From Cladopsammia gracilis (lineage: Eukaryota > Cnidaria > Anthozoa > Scleractinia > Dendrophylliidae), in assembly GCA_022457155.1 (NCBI GenBank), contig JAJGOT010000131.1, positions 163,501 to 227,500 of the forward strand: DNA of 64,000 bases. The letters run 5' to 3'. The translations under genes were made by a program, and so were the position numbers. Below the pieces are notes generated by a model that had not been told where the DNA came from, ran no database searches, and was given only the letters and a program-made list of their open reading frames with translations. Of this stretch, positions 20,924 to 30,304 are shown piece by piece; positions within the stretch are counted from its first letter, which is position 1; each line of letters starts with the position of its first letter.

Positions 20924-23222
20924 GGTTCAATTTTATCCTTGGTTCAAATTTTATTTTCCTTTGTTTTTGGCTATGGTAATGTATAATAATGAGTTTTAAA
21001 CAAAGGAAAATAAAATTTGAACCAAGGATAAAATTGAACCACAACATATATATATATACATGTATATAAATAATGGAGTCGTCTTTTGTGACTTCCTTTT
21101 AGTTTTCCCTTTCATATTAGTGATTATGTCATTTTTCTTGTAGATGGATAAATATAAAGGTGAGGCCTGCCAGAGGCCTTTAGTTCCTGAAAAAAGCCAG
21201 GAAGTAAACACAACACTTCTCCTGGTGGAGAAGTCTCTGCAGGCTGTTAATGAAGATGTAGATCTAGATGAGGAGACAGGATTCTCCTTTTCTTCATCGT
21301 AAGTAAAAAAACAAATAAGTTAATATACAATGATCAGCTTTTTTTCATTGAATATCTCCATCCCAAATGTATAGCCTTTATCAGGGGCAGATCCAGTGGG
21401 GGATTGGGTGGCTGGCCACCACCCCCCCCCCCCCCCCCTTTAGATCATCTGCAGGGGTTTCATTAAGGGTGTGCCCCACCCCTTTCTGCCCTTCCAATCA
21501 TGTGCTCACTTGCTCAAACTCATTGCCCTATTGTTTAAAATCTTAATGGACCTTAATGAAATCCATGCATTGATTTTAACAGGTTTTTTTTAGTTGCAAC
21601 AATTTAAAAAAACAATTACTGACTTAGGCATATACCCGTAGCCACGCCATATAAAAAAATCCTGGATCTACCCCTGCTTTATGCATGTACATGTATGACC
21701 TCTTGGTTTCATGTTAAGTGTACAAATCATTATGCATGAGAGGGTAACAACTGAAAGCCACAAGTTAAATCCTGCCTAATATTTTCTTGTTACAGGGAGG
21801 AGCTGTTCGTAATGGATGGGACAAGAAAAATTGCACGAGCAACTTTTCTACGCACATCAAAAAAAGACAGTAAGTACAGCAGAAATGTAAACCTGCCTTA
21901 AGGCCATTTCATTAAAAATATCCAATGTACATGTATAACTTAAGTATTATAAATATTTTATAGCCAAAGATCTGTCCAGTATTTCTCCTAGTCACTGCCA
22001 CCTGTCTTGTGCACAGCAATTCCTTAATTAATGCATCATCAAAGGATTTCCTGTTATTGACAGTCCATATTTTAAGTTAAAAACATAGTCTTAAGAGTAG
22101 CTGTGTCTTGTGATGACCTTATCTACAATCATTGTAAGCCTGTTAAACTCCCTTGATCAGTTACCTACTCGCCAAAAGGTAAAACCACCTACTTAAAAAG
22201 TTTTATCATCCCAAGGCTTATAACCATGTTTTTATGATATATGTGTATGTACTAATCTCTGTTTTTTAATTGAAGGTGACTTTGCAAAGCTTGTTATGCA
22301 GTCAAACTTTCTGAAGACTAATGAGGAAAAAGACAAAATAAAGTTAACTGGACCTAACTCGGAACAATTTCTCCACAACATCAAGGTAACCACAGTTAGG
22401 TGTACTTAAAATCGAAATTAAAATAGCTAAAATTCCTTGAAAGAAACTAGTAGTGTCTAATTTTTTGTGCTATTTATTTAATTTAATTAGGTTGGTGAAA
22501 AATTTTATTGGCCTGAAAACCAGTTGGTTAGCAAGTCCAGTGCGCCCAAAGAGGGTAGGGGTCGAGAGGTGACAACGGTACAAGTGCCAGCAAAGTCTAC
22601 CTCTAGTTGCAACAAGAAAAGCAATCATGAAGGGGTGGAACTGGGCCATAGAAAGGCAAATTCTGCACCCAAGGAAAAATCTGTGCCCAATGAAAAATCT
22701 GTGCGCAAGGAAAAATCTGTGCCTAAGCAAACATCCGTGCCCAAGGGAAAATCCGTGCCCAAGGGAAAATCCGTGCCCAAGGAAAAATCTGTGCGCAAGG
22801 AAACATCTGTGAACAAGGAAACATCTGTGCCTATTGAAAAATCTGTGTGCAAGGAAAAATCTCTGCCTAAGCAAACATCTGTGCCCAAGAGAAAATCCAT
22901 ACCCAAGGAAAAATCCGTACCCAAGGAAACATCTGTGCACAAGGAAACATCTGTGAACAAGGAAACATCTGTGCCCATTGAAAAAAACGTGCCCAAAGAA
23001 CTGGAAACACCTGATCGGGATGTGCCCAAGGAAACAAATGTACCTAATTGCATGGAGAAAGGGGATGATCATGGGGTGTTGCATGTGCCAGAAAAACGCA
23101 AGTACAAGGGTTATGTATATGTACCTGTAGGCAATGATGACAAGAGCACCTGTACTCCTGAGCCAATACCAAACAAAAGGCGCAGGCTGCCAAAAGTCAG
23201 CTTGGACTTTGATTATATGTAA
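18091..23222 (+). CDS. CACTA accessory (TnpA-like) protein, 7 exons, 528 residues
   Basis: Exons: 18091..18384, 19257..19355, 19908..20030, 21144..21298, 21796..21869, 22276..22385, 22491..23222. Their sum is 529 codons including stop, with all six junctions in phase at GT-AG sites. The N-terminus (MADHEQAVISEFLALL) is helical, followed by a Ser/Thr-rich linker. Exons 2-3 encode a basic, aromatic segment (KKCGLWEKPPLIREI, NIRRRLSESLIYRRNQLK) that could bind DNA. Exon 7 begins FYWPEN and then holds about 19 six-residue repeats of the type SVPKEK (residues 343-456), ending with a basic NKRRRLPK that could be a nuclear signal. I recognise no named domain. Position and basic character suggest the partner that binds the TGTGAAA arrays, as TnpA does in plant En/Spm; this is inference. 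Confidence 0.85.
20729..20887. mobile_element. Hairpin MITE, 159 bp, TGTATATA duplication
   Basis: Arms CCTAATTCAATAAAGGTTGC and complement; TGTATATA sits directly outside both ends, fitting an 8 bp hAT-type duplication, though the right copy merges into a TA run. Lies in intron 3 of the accessory gene. Confidence 0.7.
20888..20921. repeat. (TA)n microsatellite
   Basis: Alternating TA between two adjacent MITEs in intron 3 of the accessory gene. Confidence 0.85.
20918..21050. mobile_element. Hairpin MITE, about 130 bp
   Basis: Arms TGTTGTGGTTCAATTTTATC and complement, with a loop TGGCTATGGTAATGTATAA. Same family as the inner hairpin near 15236..15371, so two copies of one family have entered the same CACTA element. 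Confidence 0.75.
21382..21676. mobile_element. MITE with CAGGGGCAGATCCAG termini, 295 bp
   Basis: Terminal inverted repeat CAGGGGCAGATCCAG/CTGGATCTACCCCTG, flanked by CTTTAT on both sides (21376..21381 and 21677..21682). Contains a long C run. A relative with CAGGGGCGGATCCAGG ends is at 61063..61336. Confidence 0.85.
22662..23003 (+). repeat. 18 bp coding minisatellite (SVPKEK repeats)
   Basis: About 19 units of 18 bases in frame within exon 7 of the accessory gene. Variation is mostly at the third to sixth residues (R, N, H, C or I for P; T, Q or G changes). The pair SVNKET-SVPIEK occurs twice, showing a higher-order duplication of several units. Confidence 0.9.
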
Positions 23223-23826
23223 CTTAAAATTTATATCATTTTATCAATGACATTTTATAGCTAGCTACAAATATGTATGGAAAACTACTGATCAAAAATT
23301 TCAATAATTTTAAACAGATATAGATTTTGTAAATAAATAATTTTTTTACACATTGACGACATTTGCATTACATGTACTTTTATTATATTATATTTATCAT
23401 GATCATACATAATTATATATATATATATATATATGCTTGAATCAAATGTTGAACATTTTAATTTATGATCGGAAAACATTATTGACTTATATAAAAATGA
23501 TGCTTAAATTGTCAGGATTATTAATTAATTTATTCTTCAATTGCCCATTTCATCAAGATAAAAATTAAATATTTGCCATGGTTTCCTAAATCAATATTTA
23601 TGTTAATGATTTATTTTTTCTTTAGTGTATTTGTTTTAATTTGACTAGGCTGGCTTGAAGCTAAAAATAAATTGTTGTTTCAAAGGTTTCAAATTACCTG
23701 TTTTTGCTTTTAAAACGTTATGATATGCTGTGCATGCATGTATTTGAGATCAAGACAATAACTCATGATATGGCATGCTATACATTATAATGGAACAAAT
23801 TAACACATTTTGAAAAAGTCTGAATT
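23223..23826. other. 3' non-coding region of accessory gene
   Basis: AT-rich stretch with a (TA)n run near 23417 and several AATAAA-like words, consistent with a 3' UTR and polyadenylation region. No gene seen. Confidence 0.5.
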
Positions 23827-24110
23827 TCACATACTTTTTCACAGTAAATTGGGTTATTGGGAGATTTCACATACTTTTTCACATCATGTCATTTAGCCTA
23901 GTCCCATGCAATGCATGATGTGAATTTGTTATTTCACATGACTATTTCACATCATCCCATGATGTGAAAAGGAGGACCCCATTTCACTTGGTTTTCACAT
24001 GGCTATTTCACATTATTTTTCACACATGTGGATGTGAAAAAGCAGATGAAATTTTCACACCTTTTTCACATTATCTTCACATGTTTTTCACATGGTTTAC
24101 TCCAGTAGTG
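23827..24110. repeat. Right subterminal TTTCACA array of CACTA
   Basis: About 16 copies of TTCACA or TGTGAA, in both orientations with TTCACA dominant. This mirrors the left array and runs into the terminal CAGTAGTG. Confidence 0.8.
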
Positions 24111-24365
24111 ATAACTATAGTTAGTCTGTATTTTTCTGGATCACCGAGGCATAAATTTCCTAATTATAGTTAGGGCGAACAGAGAAGCGGTCACATTACC
24201 GAAATAGCTAACTATAGTTATCCCTGTCTTAACTATAGTTAGTAGCCCAGATGTGACTGCATCCATTGAGTGTAGTTATATGGTACAAAGTTTAAAACTA
24301 CTTTGTAAAAGCTAGGGGAAAAAAACTTAGCAAAAAAAAGTCTGCCATACAGTGCCTAAAGGAAA

Positions 24366-26735
24366 CTAAACAATCACCTGTAATAAAAAGTCAAAAAAAA
24401 GAACATTATTTGAAGTCAGTAACTTGTTAAACTTAGTGAGGGCAATAGAGTCAATGATTTCCAATGTTGCCATCTTTGAATCTAATGGAACACTGGGACT
24501 TTTAAATTTAATCTTCTCCTCTCCACAGCGAAAGCAACACCTGTGAAATTAAGAAAAAAAATAGACATGTTCAGAAAGAATGTAAACTCTTTGAGAATTT
24601 CAACAATGTAACACACCTCAGTAAATAACAGCCAAACACAACTTACTAATCACAATCAAAATAATTTGAGTCATTTTTACTTGCAACACATGCTACATTT
24701 TTTAGGAGGATTCACATCCATAGACTAATAATAAATCTTGCTGACCTACAGCTGTAATTTCTCTCATTTAAAAAGTGCAGAATTACTAAGCTTTTTGTAC
24801 AATATATATTCCCGTGCGAATAAGCAATGTGTCGACTGCTGAGCATGCCTTATCAACCAGGGCCTGCAATTAGTGCCAATTCCAAATGCTTTAAACGTCA
24901 GTGTTTTGTTGCATTGAGAATCATAAAATGTCATGATTCATTCAGTTGACTTAAAATTAATGTTTTAATTTTGAAGGGCCAATTTGTATTTCCCCATGCA
25001 ATAATCTCAGTACTTTATAACATTCCCTGCACTGACCTGACATCAACACGAAAGCAGGGTATACTCCACAGGCACTCCATGTGTATTCTAATCCCAACAC
25101 TCCCAAGGAGCTGATACAGTTCAGCCCTGACAACCACTCCAAACGTCTTAAAAAGGGGGCTAAATGTTGGCAGGACCATGTTGTCATTGAGCATCCACGT
25201 TGCACCAAAACATGTGCCTTGCTGGGGGGCATTATTAGGCTAGAAATATGAAAAAATGAAATAAAAAAGGTAGAAGAAAATGATAAATAGTAGTTAACAA
25301 TATATTATAATGAACAATAATTTAAGCAGGTGTAGAACTGAGAATTAAGCTCAATTCTTTATTGTTGTTGCTATTATTATTTATTTTGCCATTGAAGGGC
25401 TCCGGGCAAGAACGTCCTAGGTATGGTTTTGGCATATTTCACTACATTTGTATGTTTTAGGCCTTTAAAAGCACAGTTTTGTCAAATTAATGATTTATTA
25501 TCGTTAAGGTACTTAAAACAGATCCAAAAGTTTTGGGCCCCTATGACACCCTCTGTATCTTTTTTTTAATATTATGTTCGAAGACAGAAGATTTGTTGAC
25601 CTGGTTTAAATCCTTTCAGTCATATTTCGAGATCCAGACATAATATAGGCAAGTAAGTCCCCTTTGGCGCCAAAAATCCAAGATTTCAGTGAAAATTTTC
25701 CAAACAAGTACTTAGGACTGTACTTGCCCGAAGCCCTTCAATTAAATTTTTGAAGGTCTGTTGAATATTGACTTACATAAAAAATGTGGGCTTTTAAAAG
25801 CAGATCAGCATGAGATTCAGCATCTTCGTGACCTAATAACTTCACACAGCCAACTGAGTTTAGAGGGCAGGGCCGACTCTCTTTCTCACAGGCGAAAGCC
25901 AAATGAGAGAGCATCTTGCACCTTGAAACATAAAAGTAACAAAGGCCATGAATTAATTGTACATTAGGATGATTAGATGCTGTGGTTAAATACTATAAAT
26001 TTCATTGGTTGTGGCTTAAAATTAATTTCCCAATCAGAAAATTCTTTTAGCTAAGTTCTATTACAATAATTGTTTGATTTGAAATTGTCTTATCCTACAC
26101 CATGTCGTGTATGCAAATTGATTCCCTCAGTTGAAAGACCAAAATGGCACATGTTCAAACAATTTGGTGACATAAATTTCCCACCAAAAAGGAGGTTTGA
26201 AAGGATCCATGTCCTTCTATGTAAGAAAGTCATTTTCCAAAATCAAACGAAAACAAATTCATACCTTTCAACTTCAACCCCACAAATATTGATGCAGGGT
26301 ACTAGCTTTGCATTACAACTGTCGTCGTGAAGTATAGCATCTTGCAGTGACATCTCTTGATTGCAAGAGGGGCATTTCACCGTCCTATAAGGGCAAACAA
26401 GAAGATGGCCCTCCAATTCACCCCTATAGGTACGAAGAATGCACCCTCTTGACTTGAAATTGCACTCAGCAATTGTCATCGGGCAGTCTTCAAGATGTCT
26501 ATCGAGAGAACTTAATTGTCCCGTCCAGGGGCAGCCTGTAACTGTTTGTGTTGAAGGGCATCTAATGATTTTTTTTTTTAAAGCACCCAACACAGCGAGG
26601 TTCCTGATAAGGGGCCTGGTTATACTCTGCCGGTCAACAGGGCAGGTAGAGTGGCTTGACCTCCACTGGCGGATGCAATCTCTGCAGAAGGAGTGCCCAG
26701 ACTCACATGATTCAGGCTCGTTGAAAACCCCATGG
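24366..26735 (-). CDS. RING/TRAF-type zinc-finger protein (probable E3 ligase), 5' exon missing
   Basis: Exons: 26735..26265, 25921..25777, 25239..25037, 24540..24366 (stop TAG at 24368..24366). Lengths 471, 145, 203 and 175 join in phase at GT-AG sites and give about 331 codons. The first visible exon enters at phase 2 inside a RING finger: VFNEPESCESGHSFCRDC, then STCPVDRQ, so the first Cys pair must lie on an unseen upstream exon. It is followed by TRAF-type zinc-finger patterns (GCPWTGQLSSLDRHLEDC, CNFKSRGC, HLLVCPYRTVKCPSC). This is the architecture of RING/TRAF E3 ubiquitin ligases of the NRDP1/RNF151 kind. The C-terminal half (CFGATWMLNDNMVLP onward) is not recognised. Its stop lies 256 bases outside the right end of the CACTA element. 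Confidence 0.75.
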
Positions 26736-26791
26736 CTGAAATACAAATATAAAATATGCTATTTATTACGTGTGTGTTTATGAATATTTAC

Positions 26792-26838
26792 CAGACAAGC
26801 AGTCTCTGCAGAATGCGTGGCCAGCTTCAGCCAGCTTC
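26792..26838 (-). pseudogene. Partial duplicate of a RING exon
   Basis: Minus-strand translation gives EAGHAFCRDCLS followed by a GTAAAT donor, matching the second half of the RING in the next exon (ESGHSFCRDCI). It ends against the hairpin at 26842, which may have cut it. It could be a decayed alternative exon. Confidence 0.5.
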
Positions 26839-26841
26839 ACA

Positions 26842-27011
26842 TAAGCTTATTCACTCTTAAACTCCAATTGTTATTTTGAGAACCTAATTGTTAAAACAAA
26901 TCGACAGGTAAGAACTTAAAATTAAAACAACAAAAAGGTTCTTTCCTGTCGATTTGTTTCAACAATTTGGTTCTTAAAATAACAATTCGAGTTTAAGAGT
27001 GATTAAGCTTA
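26842..27011. mobile_element. Hairpin MITE, 170 bp
   Basis: Arms TAAGCTTATTCACTCTTAAA and complement, continuing through AACAAATCGACAGG; loop about 40 bases. Lies at the 5' side of the RING/TRAF gene, directly beside the broken RING exon. Confidence 0.75.
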
Positions 27012-27327
27012 TTACATGTGCGAGTTTAAGAATACTTACCAGACAAAACCACAATCTATTTACATCCCGAACATCTGAATTACTTCTCACTTTTTAAACA
27101 AAATAATGCTTCCGTTTTGCTCTAAAGAATCTGTTTGGTCCGATTCAGTTGAATTAATGGTGGCATTCGGCGATAAAGTTTCACGATTACGGCGGGATAG
27201 GGTCTCTTAAAGCTCACTTTACACAAACCCACTTGGGTTCTACAAACTCACCAAATGCTGCAAACAAATTCCTCGTCTATTGGTTCCACAAAAAGCTCTC
27301 TTGAGAAACCAGACATCGTTATAAAAC

Positions 27328-27661
27328 GAAAAATCACTGAAGAATACCACAGAAAGATGTCGAAAACGTGGGTGTTCTGTCGCGTCTCTTGCCTCGTGCG
27401 AATTTAACGAGACTGAGCATGCCCAGTAGATATGACGCCAGCGGTATTATATCCCCATGGAAACCAAACGCAACTTTTCCAAACCATGGAAACCGGGTGT
27501 TACGAGTGTCCAATTTCATGCTAGTTTCAATATTACGAGTTTCTAATTTCATGTTGACGGATCACATTACATGGTTTGCATTACATTATATGTCTTTACT
27601 TTCTAGTAACTTCGAAACGTGATTTTGCTACAGATGGCGCGCCATAGTCTGACCACCTTAA
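27328..27661. repeat. Interspersed repeat, copy 2 (empty site)
   Basis: Same repeat as 2345..3262 but without the palindromic insertion. It defines the pre-insertion sequence CCATAGTCTGACCACC. Confidence 0.75.
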
Positions 27662-27879
27662 TATTGTTTCGCGGGTTTTGTGAAAAAATTCAATGCGTCG
27701 ATGTTCTAACAAACGTTTAAAATCTATTATAACCCTTTTGAGACCGGATTGGAGCGGTTTATGTAATGTTTACTACATGAGCGGGAGTGTTGTATCGGCC
27801 TATACAATCACGAGCCGAAGGCGAGTGAATGTATAGTGTCGATACAACACGGACGCGAATGTAGTAAACAACTTGTGAA

Positions 27880-27975
27880 ATTCACATTCACATGTAAATT
27901 AGATACAACCACTCGTGAGTTGTATCTGGAATGCAAATTAGATACAACCACTAGTGAGTTGTATCAAGATTGTAT
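27880..27975. repeat. Tandem AAATTAGATACAACCACT units
   Basis: Two direct units of about 40 bases (AAATTAGATACAACCACT, then GTGAGTTGTATC), each itself a small palindrome. They lie at the outer end of the inverted duplication. Confidence 0.6.
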
Positions 27976-28285
27976 CGGCCTATACAGGGTAATCATGTGA
28001 TTGGAATGGCTCATTTCTATTTGTTTGTACTATTATGAATTATTAATGAAGTTTACAAAGTATGTTGAAATATGTATTAGGTAAGTTAAGTAGCGTGACA
28101 TGGTGACTTAAAATTACATTGGAAATGTGTATTACATCCATCTCTCACAGCAAAATGTTCCCAGATAAATATCAGAAAAAGTCACGAGGTTTGGTGGGTG
28201 TTAAAAGTAAGCGCGAGCAATTTCCACGTTTACTTTGTTTCGCATTTACAGGGTTTTAAATTCTTAATGCTGTTATTCTTTTCAG

Positions 28286-28357
28286 ACATTTACCTGTAAA
28301 TGAAATTCGTGATCTGCCCCCTGGAATATTTTCTAATTTATCGAAGTTGGAGTATTT
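28286..28357 (+). pseudogene. Orphan 72 bp LRR exon in left arm
   Basis: An AG acceptor (TTATTCTTTTCAG) and a GTAAGT donor bound exactly 72 bases encoding one leucine-rich repeat (HLPVNEIRDLPPGIF, SNLSKLEYL). It is the inverted copy of the LRR exon at 32443..32372 and faces away from the rest of that gene, so it is probably not spliced into it. Confidence 0.7.
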
Positions 28358-28590
28358 GTAAGTATGGTTTCCTTTTAATCTCTTTGTGTGGCCTGTTTAT
28401 GATCTCGTATCCCTTATACAAGTTAAAAATGTACTTTATGTTATAAAAATCCAAACAGAGTAAAAAGGGGGATAAATGATGGAATAATTCCTACCATTTC
28501 GGTATTCAAATCAAACGTCCTCACTCGATAAAAAATCTGAGAGAATGAATAACTATATTTGGGAGAACACCAGAAAATACTGGAATATTA

Positions 28591-29931
28591 CAGTGCAACT
28601 ACCTCAACCGGGGACCTCCGAGGACTTTCAGCCAATCAGAGACCGATTCTTAAACAAAGAATTGGGCATGCGGACCTCACGGGAAACTGTATCATTTTTC
28701 GATCCTAGATTTTTGGCCGTCTTGTTCGAAAACCTTGCGCGTTTTCTTTACGGCTAAATTGCAAAAGCTATTGATTTTACAGTGGAATCCCGATTTTTCA
28801 AACCTCCAAGGGAAACGGAAATTGGTTTGAAAAATCGAAGGTGGTATCGACTGGACTCCACTGCACTTCTACAACAAGAAATTATTTTAGATCTGGATCT
28901 AAAAAATTCAGTTGCAAAACAAAAAGAGAAACAAATATCCCGTTATCGGAAGCGCTTGCGTATCGGAAAAAATCATCCTGGTAAGCGGCTGGGATGTTTT
29001 TATGTCAACGAGACAAGTGTTCAGATTTGGGTTTTTGGCTATAGAGCGTATGCACATGACGTCACGGCGGCCATATTGGTGTACCAAAACAATAGAACGG
29101 CGGCCATGTTGGTGTACCAAAACAATCCTGTGGGATTTGAACGCTTTTCTTATGTTAACACTTTCTTTTGTTCCAATAAATTTGCATAGCTGCTTGCCAC
29201 GTGAGTGCATACGCTCTATACGGGATTTCTCTACATGTCGTTACTGTATGAAATTCGTAAACTTCTCGTTCGAAATAAAAAGCGTTTTATTTGCATTTCC
29301 GTAAAAATAGTTTTATAGCAATCGAAGAGGAAAAATAGCAGGGTCAATCGCAGGAAAGCCGCTGAATGTTGCGTGACGATTTCATTTCCCGAATTAATTT
29401 CTCTAAACTACATGTTGAGGGCTCCAATTTTTCCGTAAAACATTTCGTTGTCGACGAAAGGATCTTTTTCTTATTTTTGGTTTACAAAGTTTTTCAATTT
29501 CAATACTTTCAACTGCATTTGGCGTGAGAACGATGCGCCCTCTGTGACCTTTTGGAGCATGAAAACACGAGTTGTTCAAATCGTAGTCGCGTAAGACATT
29601 TTGAACAAAATGACGTACGGCTGGTTCCAAGTTCTCGAGCAATCTGGCGCTGAGATGCCCCATTGTGATGCAGATTCAAGACTCTTTCGCGAATAAAGTA
29701 AGGCAAATTTCTCCCGTTATCGAAACGTCCACCAGCCTGATTGATTCTGAGCTGAACAGACATAATTTTGACTTCTGTTTGCGGGAAGGGAACATTAACG
29801 GATGAAAATTGAACAAACGGTCATGAATTTGGTTATATGAAAGCAAATTTCTTTCGAAAAATGATACAGTTTCCCGTGAGGTCCGCATGCTGAAAGTCCT
29901 CAGGTGGGCCCCGGTTGAGGTAGTTGCGCTG
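28591..29931. mobile_element. Tc1/mariner-like transposon, 1,341 bp, internally decayed
   Basis: Ends CAGTGCAACTACCTCAACCG and the complement of CAGCGCAACTACCTCAACCG, each bordered by TA. The right arm of the inverted duplication has the empty site (GGAATATTAATGAACGCG at about 32125), confirming insertion at TA. Terminal repeats extend at least 75 bases (GCATGCGGACCTCACGGGAA). It carries the start of a transposase on the minus strand. Confidence 0.85.
29403..29763 (-). pseudogene. Tc1/mariner transposase, N-terminal paired-type HTH only
   Basis: The frame begins MSVQLRINQAGGRFDNGR and shows the helix-turn-helix RVLNLHHNGASQRQIARELG, typical of paired-like DNA-binding domains in Tc1/mariner transposases. 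The frame shifts after GTSRTS and continues in another frame as VQNVLRDYDLNNS and KGHRGRIVLTPNAVESIEIE. No catalytic D-D-E core is found in the remaining 0.8 kb of the element, so this copy cannot make a working enzyme. Confidence 0.7.
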
Positions 29932-30061
29932 TAATGAACACGTGGACAGCGAACTAACATCCACCAAAATTGAACTCGAACAGAAAACAGCCAACCTTTA
30001 CAAAACCACACCACACCAAATTTAAGCATTAAAAAAGAAAAAAACAAAAGGGTATATTTCT

Positions 30062-30304
30062 CTAGATTATCCACGCCGCCAGAACTCTCACATTCTGTCG
30101 AATCCTTCTGTAAAGTGCCAGTGGGTACAATTTCAGTTTCACTTGCCAAAGCCGTAGACGCTCGAGCTCCAGCTTCATTTGCAACTTGTAGAGTTTAATG
30201 CTCCGATTCTGCAGTCGGTTGAAGGGGCTAAATGGTCGTTGCAAGACTGCAACTTCTTCAGCAGAGAGGCCAGAGAGGTTGGCAGGACGCGCTGGAGTCG
30301 TCAT
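30062..30304 (-). CDS. Small hypothetical protein in left arm
   Basis: Starts MTTPARPANLSGLSAEE, continues AVLQRPFSPFNRLQ, then is rich in Leu, Arg and Lys. Present in both arms of the inverted duplication, but the two copies diverge by small indels after FNRLQ, so at least one C-terminus is not conserved. Function unknown; it may be a relic. Confidence 0.3.
   Translation of the reverse strand: MTTPARPANLSGLSAEEVAVLQRPFSPFNRLQNRSIKLYKLQMKLELERLRLWQVKLKLYPLALYRRIRQNVRVLAAWII

Larger units (their letters stand above)
8901..24110. mobile_element. Complete EnSpm/CACTA transposon, 15,210 bp
   Basis: Both ends carry the CACTA signature: the left end begins CACTACCAGAGTGAACAATG and the inverse complement of the right end begins CACTACTGGAGTAAACCATG. 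The match continues through ATGTGAAGAT and ATGTGAAA for about 50 bases. The bases outside are ATA at 8898..8900 and ATA at 24111..24113, the 3 bp target duplication expected for this superfamily. Inside lie subterminal TGTGAAA arrays, a minus-strand transposase gene and a plus-strand accessory gene, divergently arranged around a 484 bp promoter region. Both coding sequences stay open across every inferred splice junction, so the copy looks autonomous. Several MITEs have inserted into introns, none into exons. Confidence 0.92.

Noticed and set aside
22470..23084. 204-codon and 142-codon minus-strand frames
   Set aside because: Shadows of the 18 bp coding minisatellite; the plus-strand frame is supported by six in-phase splice junctions.
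28782..29304. 130-135 codon plus-strand frames in the Tc1-type element
   Set aside because: They cross duplicated GGCGGCCAT repeat sequence, opposite to the transposase remnant, with no transposase motif.
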